The notes under the pieces were generated by a model. The model saw only the letters and a list, made by a program, of their open reading frames with translations, was not told where the DNA came from and searched no databases. 64,000 bases of DNA from Dillenia suffruticosa. Lineage: Eukaryota; Streptophyta; Magnoliopsida; Dilleniales; Dilleniaceae. How positions within the stretch are numbered: position 1 is the first letter of the stretch; each line of letters opens with the position of its first letter. Location of the stretch: NCBI GenBank assembly GCA_033439265.1, contig JAVTVX010000011.1, forward strand, positions 13,971,090 through 14,035,089. Direction: 5' to 3'. This document shows positions 23,518 through 34,700 of this stretch, piece after piece. The position numbers and the translations under genes were made by a program.

Positions 23518-26500
23518 CTACAATGTGTTCAGCAGCTGTGCTAACAGGAGAAACAAAACTGCTGCTGCTCTTCCAATAGATTTCATCACCTATTACATTT
23601 CAAAATGCAGACTAAAAGAGTAAGGAAAGAATCACTTGACAACCATTGTGATATTCTCGTGTTTATATAATTAATATTACTATGCCCCAACAAGAACAGA
23701 GATTTTGTGTGATAAGCTTAGAGGGGATTGGGACCCAACATAGCCTACATGAGATCTCCTAGCTATGAACTATGCTGCATGGAGGGTGGAGCGCAATTAA
23801 GGTAAGAATTAATGGTGGTAACAAGATATGTGACTCGTGATGCAAAAAGGAAAAGGTAACTCTAAGAGGATTAAGAACTCGTGGTAGTCCTTGTGATCGT
23901 TCATGTGATTTAGATGATGTTTGCCAAATGCAATCAGTTAAGGCAAAGTGGAGAGTTGATAGATAGATGAAAGGATTGTGTCGTGACTTGAGAACTTACT
24001 CTTGAAGCTTCAAAAGGTAATTCTGGGGAGCCTGAAGATGCCATAGAGGCTGCAGTTGGTGCAGGGGATGGAGCTGTAGAGCATTCTTGAGACTGGCGAA
24101 CTATGTATATTTGGTCACCCTTAGTGCTATTGTACACATCCTGATTCCGATGCCAAGTCCATAGTGCATATGTTGAGTTGATAACCTGTTGGGTTTGTTT
24201 AAAAAGGGAAAGGGAAAGAAAATAAAAAATAAAAAGGAACAATCAGAAGAAGAAGAAAAAGGAATCAAAGTGACGAGTTTACTGCTGACTAATGCCATTT
24301 GCTACAAGTACATATTGATTGCATCTTTATAAGCAGGAAAAGAAAATATAATGTTTTAGTCAGCTTCATTTCAAATGCTTCATGAAACAGAAACAATGGT
24401 GTTCAAATGCACCATAATCGTTTACAATCATAGTGATTGCTGAAGAGAGACAAAAATTTTACCTCAAGTATACCATGCCCAAAGCTGCTCTCTCTATATG
24501 CACTCCATTCTGGCTGTTTATCCCAACAGAACTTGCCTTTTGCAGGGCCCGAGGTAAAATTTATATGGCAAACTCCTCCGAATTCTGGTTTGTTGTCTCC
24601 AGCTGAAGGACACTTACCAAGGTCATCTGCAAAGTCAACATCAACTTGCTCAATGTTTCCACCATCTCCAACTGTGATGTAAACCGGTCCATTAGAATCC
24701 AATGTGTAATTGTACACTCTATTCATCCTTTCATAAGCATGGACCTGAAAAATATAGATCACAGATCTTTACTGACAAAGAACAAATCTTGGTTTCCAAA
24801 TCCTAATAATATTCTTGTATTCTTTTTTTTCACATTCTATTTTCTGCAAGCAAAGAGAGAAAGATGCTTCATAGCAAACATGCCAAACATGGTCCTTTTT
24901 GTCATGAAAAAGGTTTTTTTTTTTTTTTTTTAACTATAGATGAGGTGAAATGCTAAAAAAAATCTATAGAAGCTTCAGGATCCAGCAGGAAGCACACATT
25001 CACTCCCGCACAAGAAACATAATAGCCTCAAAGACACTTAAGGCATTAGAGACAATTTAAGAGACAATAAGTTTGGATGGAGTAATTGAGGATGGGTGTG
25101 AAATTCCATTTTGTAAACTTGGTTAGAACAAAGATGGGTTGCTGAATGAATATCAAACATTTTAGTGCCATAATATTTTGTTACAGTGTTGAGTAATGGA
25201 AATTAAATTCAAACATACATGACCAGAAAAGATGATATCAACTCCATATGTGTAAAGAAGTTCTTCCATCTCCTGCCTCATGCATTCAAATTCCTGATAG
25301 TGGGAAGAATAACTGTTATACCAGGGTGGATGCCATGCAGCTACAAGCCAAGGGGTCACACAGCGGTCTACTTGACGTAGATCACTCTTCAGCCAGGTGT
25401 ACTGGGATCCTGAAACAAAAAAGTTGCCAGCCTTTTTGAGAGAACCGAAAGTCACAAGCTCATAAATCTGTAGAAGAGATGCAGCTTTTGAATTGAAAAG
25501 GTGTGGCAGTGACCTGTGCTATTGTAGTCAACATATGCTCCTAACATTATAAAATGCACACCTCCAGCATCAAATGAGTAGAAAAAATTACTGTTTGAAC
25601 CACTCTCATTAGAAGGAACAGAAAATCGTGTTAGATATGATTTGAAGGTGACCCCAGAGGCTTGAGGTTCAATCTCGTGGTTTCCTTCTATCACCATCAT
25701 TGGAACTCGTGAGATCAATGGCTCCATAAACCTAAAAGTTCAATTTCAACTTATGAGATAAGATTGAACAATCGAATAGAACTGCTGCATTCAACGTGTT
25801 CAAATTTTTAGCACATCATGCACATGCAAATATTTAGTTCCGTGAGCACATTATGCACATACAAATAAGTTCTACAATAGTTTAGCTGATTTCTTGCCAG
25901 ATAATTGCAATTCATTGCATTTAGATATTGAAGAGGGATACCTTCCCCATCCATCCCAACGGGGCTGATATGTCTCTCTAATAGGTGCATTTGGGAATGA
26001 ACATGAAAAGCAGACTGCACCTTTGCCACCCGTTGTTAGGTACTGATTTGCATATGTCAAGTCCCCAACCATTAAGATCAATGAAGGATCGTTCTTGATA
26101 AGATGATCAATAGTTGTTGTTGTATTGCTTGTTAGACCCAGATCCCCAACAACTCCAATTCGACGAGGATAGGAGTTTGGGCCAGGCAATGGCAAGGTTT
26201 CAAAGACCAGCTCATCACTCATTGCTGGAATAGAGCTATCTCCACACTTGTAACAGTATTTCGTTCCAGGCTCAAGACCTCGAAAACACAGAAAAAAAAA
26301 TTAAAAATGAAACTAAGCAACTTATAACCATGCAGATTTGTAGATGTATGTGTAAATTCATATGGATCATAAACATTTGGTCACATGGGGAGCTCCATCA
26401 AATATAATTCACTGAGCACCACAGCTAACCCTACTTTTGCAGGCAATTGCATTGCTTGTTTTTATCACGAACAAAGACCACACCGGTTAAAAGATTGAAC

Positions 26501-28983
26501 CAATTAACAGTTCATGGAGCTTTGCTCTCAGACTGGTCAATGGCAAAGGCAGGATTTCATCTGAGCAAAATTTACCTTAGACTAACCAGGGGCACAACTA
26601 TTTCACATTCTACAAAACCAAATTTGCTATATATGAATAGCCAACCATAGCCAATTTCAAATAAAAAAGTAGAGATCTGCATTTGCCAGTGAGTAATGTG
26701 AAGATAATATAAATCCCTATTCTTTTCGACCCAAAAAATCATTCTTGATCTTTCAAATTACCATCCTATTAATCAGTGATAGAAATAGCACAACACATAT
26801 TTATTCCGTATGGCATTATTGATTGAACAAGGACTAGAAAGAGATAAAATACACAAATTTCTTAGTATAATTCATCTTGTGAACTCTGTGATGGGATTAA
26901 ACTTTGTCTTTATTGTAGTTGATATCTCCAGCTTCTGAACAGTTTGACCACTTGGGGCAAACATGATAGAATACATGGTGCCGCTTGTATAGAAAACTAA
27001 TAATTATCTTAGCAAAAATGTTGTCACAAAGTCAAGAGATGGTTAATGAACCCCATGGACTTAACAAGACTTCTTGCCCGAGGTTGAAGATGTAACTTCG
27101 CATCCGATACCAATAACCTCAGATGTAACTTCAACTTGGACAAAATGAAATGAATCATAAATAAAGAAATATGGGGTAAAATAAATTAAAAAAAAAAAAA
27201 AAAGAAAAAACCAACTCAATCGAGAAACCAAGTCCTTAATTCTTTAAGATCCACTGATGAAGCAGAATTGGCTTGGGTATCATGAATTGAGAATTTGTTT
27301 TTCCCCTCTCTTTATAAAGTTCCTAATTATCAACCATTATTGCCTGTAAGACAGCACCACCTGGCTGGAGCTAAAAGCAACCAAATTACATATGGGAGAA
27401 AATGACTTTTGTTTCTTTTAATATCTACAGTTTCACTTTCAGCTCCTAGTCTGGGCTTTTCAGTTTTCTTTAGTTAACAATGACAACAGAATTTAGTTAT
27501 TAGAAACTTAACTAGTGCTAGCCATGAGGCATGGTATCTCATGTTAGACCATAATCCTAAGAAAGCTGGCCTAATTTATGTTCAATATCTGCCCAACATA
27601 AACAAGTACAAGCACCTTTATTGTAAATGCATCAAGGATATCAACCAATCACATAGTTAAGCAAATACACTGTTGTGTACCAAATAAATAATCTCTCCAA
27701 AATAAGCAATTTCTATCCAATGTCAGTCATAAATGCAAGCATGATCATTCAAATGCACCAAACATTCAATCCACTCTATGAATATAAAATTTCAAAAAGG
27801 TTTCCACTTACCATCAATCCTCACATGGTGAATGATTCCAGATGTATAATTCAGAAGGCCTTCAAATGGGTACAACTGACTATATACCATGGAAACCCCT
27901 GTTTGTTTATTGCTGTAGTTACCACTTTCTTTCCCATACCATACCTCACTTCCCACTGTTGAAGGATCAAGCTCAGTTATGTTAGTACCAATCTGGGCAT
28001 CCCCTAATTCACCAAATAAACCAACCAATTCAGTGTTTCAATCATTCAATCAGACTAGGGAAAACAAGCACATCTGCAAACTAAAATATAATGAAGACAT
28101 ATACCAGCAACTAGCCAACCAAACAATAGACCACAAACCACATGTACCACACAAGCACACATAGCAAACTTTATATATGGGTTCAAAACCTCCCTAATGT
28201 GGCTTTTAATAATCCAATCTTCACTCTTTCAAAGGGAAGGTGCATCCTTGACCAATTGAAGTGGGATCTAGATCCCAACCCCATTTCGGTTATGTACAAA
28301 ACAAACAAGCTAAATCCCTCAATTGGTTATGAAGACAATGACAAGACAGATACCAGCAATTTACCAACAAGCTCAACAATCAGCAAAACAGACAAACCCT
28401 AGTTCAATAATTCAGTCATTCAATCTACAAACAACAAAAAAAAAAGCACAAGAATCAACAAAGTAGTGAACCAAAACAAGGCACACGCAATTAGAAACTA
28501 TAGAAAATGTAGAGACATATACCAGCAACAGCAATTTACTAATCAAGCCAAAACCCACAACTGAGAACCAAAGAAACGGTAAAGACAAACAGCAAGTAAC
28601 CAAACAAAGCACAACAATCAGCAAATAAATAACCCCCTTTTCATTAAATCAACCATCGAATAAAGCCCTCAATTTTGAAATACAGAAAATGAAGAGAGAG
28701 AAAGAGATAGAGAGAGACCAGTAACCCAAGAAACCCACATTGCATCTGGAGTAGAAAGGGCAAGAGAAATCTGTTCTGGGAAGTTTGTGGCAACCTTTTT
28801 CTTGAGCAGTGGATTATCCATCGGCAAGTCATCGCTTCCTAAACGCAATGAAGGATCAAACCGCTTTGTTACTGGTTCAAATGGACCTTCTAGTGTTGTT
28901 GGTATGTGATATTGGGACACTACTGGCCCTATTAAAATTAGAGTCAAGAAAATGAATTGTGTAAGTTGCTTAGAATTCCCCAT
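23518..28983 (-). CDS. PAP23: Purple acid phosphatase, PAP23-type
   Basis: Seven firm coding exons: 28983-28719, 28003-27812, 26278-25942, 25731-25514, 25409-25219, 24744-24463, and one starting at 24185. Exons 1-6 total 495 codons with consistent phases. Residues 1-23 look like a signal peptide (FIFLTLILIGPVVS), so the enzyme is probably secreted or vacuolar. A fibronectin-like N-terminal domain precedes the metallophosphatase core. All five metal-binding blocks are intact: GDLG, GDLTYAN, GNHE, VAAWHPPWY and GHVHAYER, which hold an Fe-metal centre hydrolysing phosphate monoesters. DLPMDNPLLKK, EVWYGKESGNY and TFKSY point to the PAP23/PAP15 clade. The C-terminus is ambiguous: reading through exon 7 stops at 23934 (578 residues); splicing at donor 23999 to acceptor 23590 adds exon 23589-23518 with a hydrophobic tail (580 residues). 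Confidence 0.92.
26279..27811 (-). other. Phosphatase intron 2 (1.5 kb)
   Basis: Longest intron of the gene. AT-rich, A run near 27188-27202, no coding content recognised on either strand. Confidence 0.6.
28004..28718 (-). other. Phosphatase intron 1 with internal degenerate repeats
   Basis: The donor is followed at once by a CT-rich run. Within the intron an ACATATACCAGCAA-type phrase recurs three times (near 28097, 28350, 28515), each followed by CAA-rich sequence, suggesting old internal duplication. No coding content. Confidence 0.45.
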
Positions 28984-29003
28984 CAATTTCTCCCTCCCTC
29001 TCT

Positions 29004-29006
<3 letters not shown>

Positions 29007-29052
<46 letters not shown>
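29007..29052. repeat. (CT)n microsatellite upstream of the phosphatase start
   Basis: Perfect dinucleotide run of about 46 bases, 24-69 nt upstream of the PAP23-type ATG. On the gene's sense strand it reads (GA)n. It is followed outward by an (AC)n stretch. Confidence 0.9.
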
Positions 29053-29055
<3 letters not shown>

Positions 29056-31077
29056 CACACACACAATTTGGTAAAGGTCGTAATGGAGTTGATATGCTGA
29101 TTGCAGAGCTTTTCAAATTTTACATCAAAAACGTTCAATATATTTATTGATTTCAAATTTGTTTTTATCTTGAATAATTCTTCAACTTGATCTGGCTGTC
29201 CAGTTCCAGACAGATGATTGTTGCCTTGCATTTGTAATTTAATTTGATAGAAAAATTAAATGTTAAATTTGTTTGATTTAGTGTTACTTTAAATTAATAT
29301 AGTATCAAATATTTAGTCAATTATTATTTATATTTATTCATTCAATTATTTACTTATATCATATCACACAATTTTTTATAGTATATTATTATTATTGTAA
29401 AATGTCGGGAAAGGAAAATTGACATAAAGATTTCAACACAGACTAATTTTGTCTCTTAAAAATTCAATTCGACTAGAACATAATTTTGTCGATTCTAACA
29501 TGATTATCAGATACTGATAATTTAAAGAAAAAAAAAACCTCAAAACATATTTGGTTATTCTCTTCTACCCTTTAACATTTTCTTTTATTATATTTATTGA
29601 CAAAAATTTATAAAAAAAATGAATGACAATCTACCAACATAGTTGGACCAATAATGTCTTATTCATGATTATATGAGGGCAACTAAAACCAAATTGCTAA
29701 ACCTTAAATATTAAGTTAGTACCACCAACGATGTTTCCTTTTTTTCACAAGAGAGAAAGAGAAGCGGAATATGTAATAATTAAATTAAACTAGGTTTTCA
29801 AACAGCATTGCTAATAAGGCACGAAGTTGAGATGTGTGTAGAAATGGACTGATCCCACCCAACGACCCAACGGACATTAGAGTAGTCCCCACCATTAGTT
29901 GAAGTTGGATATGGAAACAAGAAGCATATGCCAATTTTTGGTTCTAAGATTCCACAAGCAGACAAGATTACGACCTTTTAACTTAGAAAAAAATTAAATA
30001 AATAAATAAAAAGATTAGAAAACTAGAACATCAATTAGATAATCCAAGGACAGGGGACATCACAAGTTGCGTGTAAAAGGAAAGGAACTCCCAATGACAT
30101 GAATACTTCAATAGACCAAGCTACTAATGGTTCGTTAATTCAGTAATTTTACAAATAAGCTCTCCATGCATATTGTAGGTGTATGTGTATGATTCATGAC
30201 CCGTCCATGCTCCATGCATGTTGTGGGTGTACGATGCCCTTGTGTTACTCGACTCTTTTAATGTTTTTTATCCTTAAGTTGTTGGTTACGACCTTTATGC
30301 TTTTAGTTAGGTTTGAGAGCTTTAAAGAGATATATTGTGGCCTGGATATGATCCTTGCTCATTCTACATTTAGAGGAGAGCTATGTGCAGAGATATGCAT
30401 GGTGGCTCAAAGTTGCTGTATTTATTTTTATGTTCATGATATGTCTATAATCATGCTTCAAAGATGCATATGCTATACTTATATCCATGCCACAGAGATA
30501 TTTTATACTTACATTCATAGCTTTGTAATGTTGTTGTATGTTGGACAAGGTAGGAGGTCTAGTTGATGCTAGCTAATGTCTTTTAATGGCTTAGAAGTGT
30601 TCTTGTTATGCTTATCTATATTTATATCCATGCTGGCTAATGATATCATTTTGCCCAAACCAACAAATCCACACTTGGTGATAACCTACCTCTAGATATA
30701 ACTAACTAGGGTTCAATGTCGAGCATCCTCACGTAATTAGCATGCACATATAAACATTAATAGATATTTAGTATCTCATATTAATGATAGTAATAAGCAA
30801 AGTAATCAAGAATCCACGATTGCAAATTGATTTATAAGTATTTATTACAATAAAACTCCATTACTCGTTCTCTTGACTCTTAATAATCGAGTTTCTAACA
30901 AATTATTTGTAAATAATATTCATTTTAAAATCACTTAAACACAATAATCATAAGAACACTTAAAATGAATGCATTATTGCTATTAATAATTATATTATAC
31001 AATACATTTTTTTTTGTTTTCACTACTAGTATCTGAGTTTTACCTGATTAATCAGTTTTGAGTATTGTGGAGCCTAT
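29053..31077. other. Spacer upstream of the phosphatase
   Basis: Presumed promoter side of PAP23, then AT-rich spacer. A 127-codon open frame at 30183-30566 is Cys/Tyr/Met-rich without family motifs or a gene-like context and is not called. Confidence 0.5.
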
Positions 31078-31720
31078 TTTAGAGAGGGAGAACAAAAATT
31101 AATGTGGTTAGTTTTAGAGTGAGAAAAAATTAGATTTAGTTTTTTCTAAAAAGAAAAAAAATTAAAAATCAATGTATTTAGAGAGATAATAATGAAAATA
31201 AGTTATTTTTTTATAAAAAGAAACTTATTGTGCTCAAAATTAGGGAGAGGGAAATAATTTTTTTGAGAGAGAAAAGTTAATCAATATATGTAGAGAAAGA
31301 AAATTAAAATGATTTTTTTTGAAAGAGAAAAATAATATGTTTAGTTTTAAAGAGAAAAATTAAATTAATTTTTCTAAAGAGAAAAAAATTAAATATCAAT
31401 GTACTTAGATGAATAAAATTAAAAATAATTTAATTTTTAAGGAGAGAAAAATAATATGATTGATTTTAGAGAGAAGAAAACTGAATTTGGATCTTTTAAA
31501 GGAAGAAAACTCAAAACAAATACATGTAGAGAGTGAAAATATAAATTAAAACTATTTTTTTAGAAAGCGAATATATGTATGTTTAGAGAACGAAAAATTA
31601 AACTTAATTCTTTAGAAAGGGAGAATTTAAAAATAATATATTTAGAGAGATAAAAATTTTAAAAAACTAATTTAGTTTTAGCAAAAACTTGGAAGAAAAG
31701 TAAATTTCATTTTTTTGAAA
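31078..31720. repeat. Degenerate purine-rich repeat block
   Basis: About 640 bp of diverged repeats alternating AGAGAGAAAAATTAA-type purine runs with ATATGTTTAGTTTT or TAATTTTT phrases. Repeat phrases return about every 50-65 bases with drift. Probably an old minisatellite or collapsed transposon end. Confidence 0.6.
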
Positions 31721-31742
31721 AAAAAAATAATATGTACCAAAC

Positions 31743-31830
31743 TCTTTTAAGTTGAGTGGTCAGATACTCTATCCCTTTAATCAGGGTCTTGAGTTTGAGA
31801 TCTAAGAATGACGAAAAAAGATTTGGAAGA
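31743..31830 (+). repeat. tRNA-like SINE-type fragment
   Basis: AAGTTGAGTGGTCAGATACT (A-box-like) followed about 25 bases later by GTCTTGAGTTTGAGATCT (B-box-like). Resembles the heads of the other tRNA-like repeats in this window. Confidence 0.4.
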
Positions 31831-31927
31831 GTTAACCCATATAATGAATCTCATAGTATTCGAAACACATTAATCGAATAAAATTCAAATATCGGTCGTG
31901 AAAACTAAAAGAATAAAAAATGAATAT

Positions 31928-32369
31928 GTCAAGCCTTAGTACCATGAGTTGAACCTTGGTCTACAACCCACACCCAGTAGACCTGGCCTATCTCAAACAC
32001 TATGGGCCAGATTTCACAATCAAACCTACAAATTCGTGGGCTTTATCATATATTAGAACCAATACCGCCAACCCAACTCATCAGTCCGATTGGGCCAATA
32101 GAACAATATTTATATGGCCGGCGGGGTTCTCAAGTACTAGATTCCGTTAATCAAATTTTCGAATTCAACTCTCAGAAATGAAAAAAAAAAACAGATATAG
32201 GAAAATTTGTCCCCTTAATGGGCCCAACAATTAACTCGAGTTGAATTAGTCAGGATTAATAAATTGGTTACTAAATACCAATCTGTCAACAAAAAAAATA
32301 CACTTCATTTTTTATATATATAACCAATTGGTATATGGAGTAATACTTGATTTATTCGATCTGACCGTT
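31928..32369. repeat. Tandem duplication, copy 1
   Basis: First of two direct copies about 442 bp apart. Shared landmarks: GAACCTTGGTCTACAACCCA, TGGCCTATCTCAAACACTAT, GGGCCAGATTTCACAATC, GTGGGCTTTATC, ATTAACTCGAGTTG and AAATTGGTTAC. Short indels separate the copies. No coding capacity; identity of the unit unknown. Confidence 0.9.
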
Positions 32370-32805
32370 GTCAATCTTTAGTACCATTAATTGAACCTTG
32401 GTCTACAACCCACACCCAGTACTGGCCTATCTCAAACACTATGGGCCAGATTTCACAATCGAACCTACAACTTGTGGGCTTTATCTAAATTGGACCCAAT
32501 ACCGCCCACCCAGCTCATCTTAGTCCAATTGGGCCAATCGTACAAATAAGGCCGGCCGGGTTCTCAGGCACTGGGTTAACAATTCTGTTAACCTAGTTTT
32601 CGGCTTCGACTTGAAAACGAAAGAAACAGATACCGAGAAAGTACATTCCTTAATAGACCCAATAATTAACTCGAGTTGGATTAATCGAAATAAATAAATT
32701 GGTTACCAAATATAAGTCTATCAAGAAAAAAAATACATTTTTTTTTATAAGCAATCGGTATCTGAAACCATATTTTAATTATTCCAGTTTGAACGTTATT
32801 GAACC
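32370..32805. repeat. Tandem duplication, copy 2
   Basis: Second copy of the unit at 31928-32369, head to tail. It lacks a few bases (CACCCAGTACTGG where copy 1 has CACCCAGTAGACCTGG) and gains others near 32570-32600. Confidence 0.9.
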
Positions 32806-34354
32806 CAATTTAAGGGAGAGATTTTTCAATATAATTTTTTTTATTCTTAAATTTTAAATTTTAAATTTGATTAAGAAAACTAACATCCTTACCCTGATTG
32901 GCCGTTGGTATGCACTTCATAGCAATGGATTATGTATGAAATTATGGAAATCAAACAATTAAGCAAATAGAAGAGAACCATATATAGTAAAGGAGATACC
33001 ATTAACATGATTCAAACTTGTACCTTATATTCACCGGTGGGGGAAAGGAGAAAAATTCACTATTGAAGAGCAAGAAAAAAAGGTACAAATTAAAGCAAAT
33101 TTGGAGGAAGAACGAACTGAATTCACAACAATCAGCAATTAATGATTCTATTTTTTTTATATATTTTTTTCTCAAATGAATTTTTTTAAGAACTTTTTGT
33201 TCTCCATTTTATAAAGAATTGCACAAGCAATTAGCAACACAAATGGTTTTTATGGTTATCAACAGGAAAAAGAACTCTAATCTACCAAGAGAAAGGGACA
33301 AGTCGCTCTCTCTCTCTCTCTCTTTAGAATTCAATGCAAGGTGATGAGTTAAGGCGTTGTTTGCACATCACCTCAATTCCATTTATTAAACCACTCCGCT
33401 TGTTGTACCAAACACCAAATCTATTAATTGCTCTGCGACCGCACCCTTACAAAACTACAAATTAAAGAGGAGTAAAGATAAAAAGTATCACCGACTCGTG
33501 TCGGTTCAATTGGATATAGAATTAAGTTTTTTTAAATATAATCGAGATTCAATTTTTATTAAAAATATCAAACCCTTAATTGTATGAAATATTTTTCATT
33601 GAGAAACTCACCCTCTGAAAAGGAATTATCGTAACGATCGATCAGAATTAATCGGGGTGAAATATCAGATAAAATAAAAGGTATCACGACGATTACAGGG
33701 ACTCACAATCCAATGACCTTAACAGCAGTCAACACCCAAAATCTCTCTCTCTCTCTCTCTCATTTTAGATAAAATAGAATTAAATATATATATTTTTATT
33801 ATAATAAAATTTAAATTCTGAATCACAAAAATTAGAAAAGAGAGAATATTAGACTATTTTCTTGGTACAAATAGAATTAAACATGAGCAGTCGTTCCAAA
33901 GGTCATTTGTATAAGTGGTCGTTCCGTTAACGGTGTTGGTCCAACTTCCACATAATCACGTTGGTTGTCACTTTTGGCCCTCTCCAACACAATCAGACCC
34001 TTCAAAAATGTAAACATCTGACCCTAGAATGAAATGGGCTTCTTCTTTTTTTTTTTTTTTTAGAATTTGGTGAAAATGCTGCTCTTTTCGAATTTTTTAG
34101 GAGAAAAAATAAGATCGAAGGAAGAAGTATACTACAGCTTCACAAATATCTCAATGATTGGTATATCTAATAGTTTTTTTTTTTAAAGTAAATTTGAATT
34201 TTAATAATAATTTTTATTTATTTGGTGGTTATACCAAAAATATTACTCCTGTTGTGCGGGTTGTAGTTTAGGCCTATGACTTTTATTAAATAATAATAAT
34301 AATAATAATAAGAGCAATAACAATAATAGTGGCGGTCGTGGTGGTCTAGATTGC
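32806..34354. other. Spacer, no gene seen
   Basis: AT-rich, with short CT runs near 33306-33323 and 33744-33762 and an AAT run near 34288-34310. No coding motif seen. Confidence 0.6.
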
Positions 34355-34700
34355 AAAAAAACGAAAATAAATACAAAATAATACGAGAAAATGACATTTT
34401 ATAAAAATATAAAAAACAAAAATATGGATAAATATGTAAATATAAAAAATATAAGTATTTTTATATAAATATTAATTATTTTATAAAAATAATAGAATAA
34501 TTATATTTTAAATAAAAAATAAAATGATCAAATATGTTATTGATATTTATAAGACAAACAATATAAAAATAAAAAATTATAAATAAATAAATTATTAAAT
34601 ATAAAAAATGTGTAAATATAGAAAATATAAAATTTTTATATAAATATTAATTTATTTAAAATGTTAAAATATTTAAAAAAGAGAGAATGAAAAACGTTTT
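34355..34700 (+). repeat. AT-rich dispersed repeat, plus copy
   Basis: Begins AAAAACGAAAATAAATAC, then AATACGAGAAAATGAC, then repeated TATAAATATTAATTATTTTA phrases. Read on the opposite strand, 45850-46150 shows GAAAACGAAAATAG, AATACGAGAAAACG and ATAAATATTAATTATTTTAT in the same order, so the two are inverted copies of one family. Confidence 0.6.

Noticed and set aside
30183..30566. 127-codon open frame, Cys/Tyr/Met-rich
   Set aside because: No family motif, no homologous exon structure, repetitive CAT/TAT-rich sequence; likely chance.
31928..32805. CRISPR-like array or satellite array
   Set aside because: Only two long diverged copies with no spacers; nuclear plant context.
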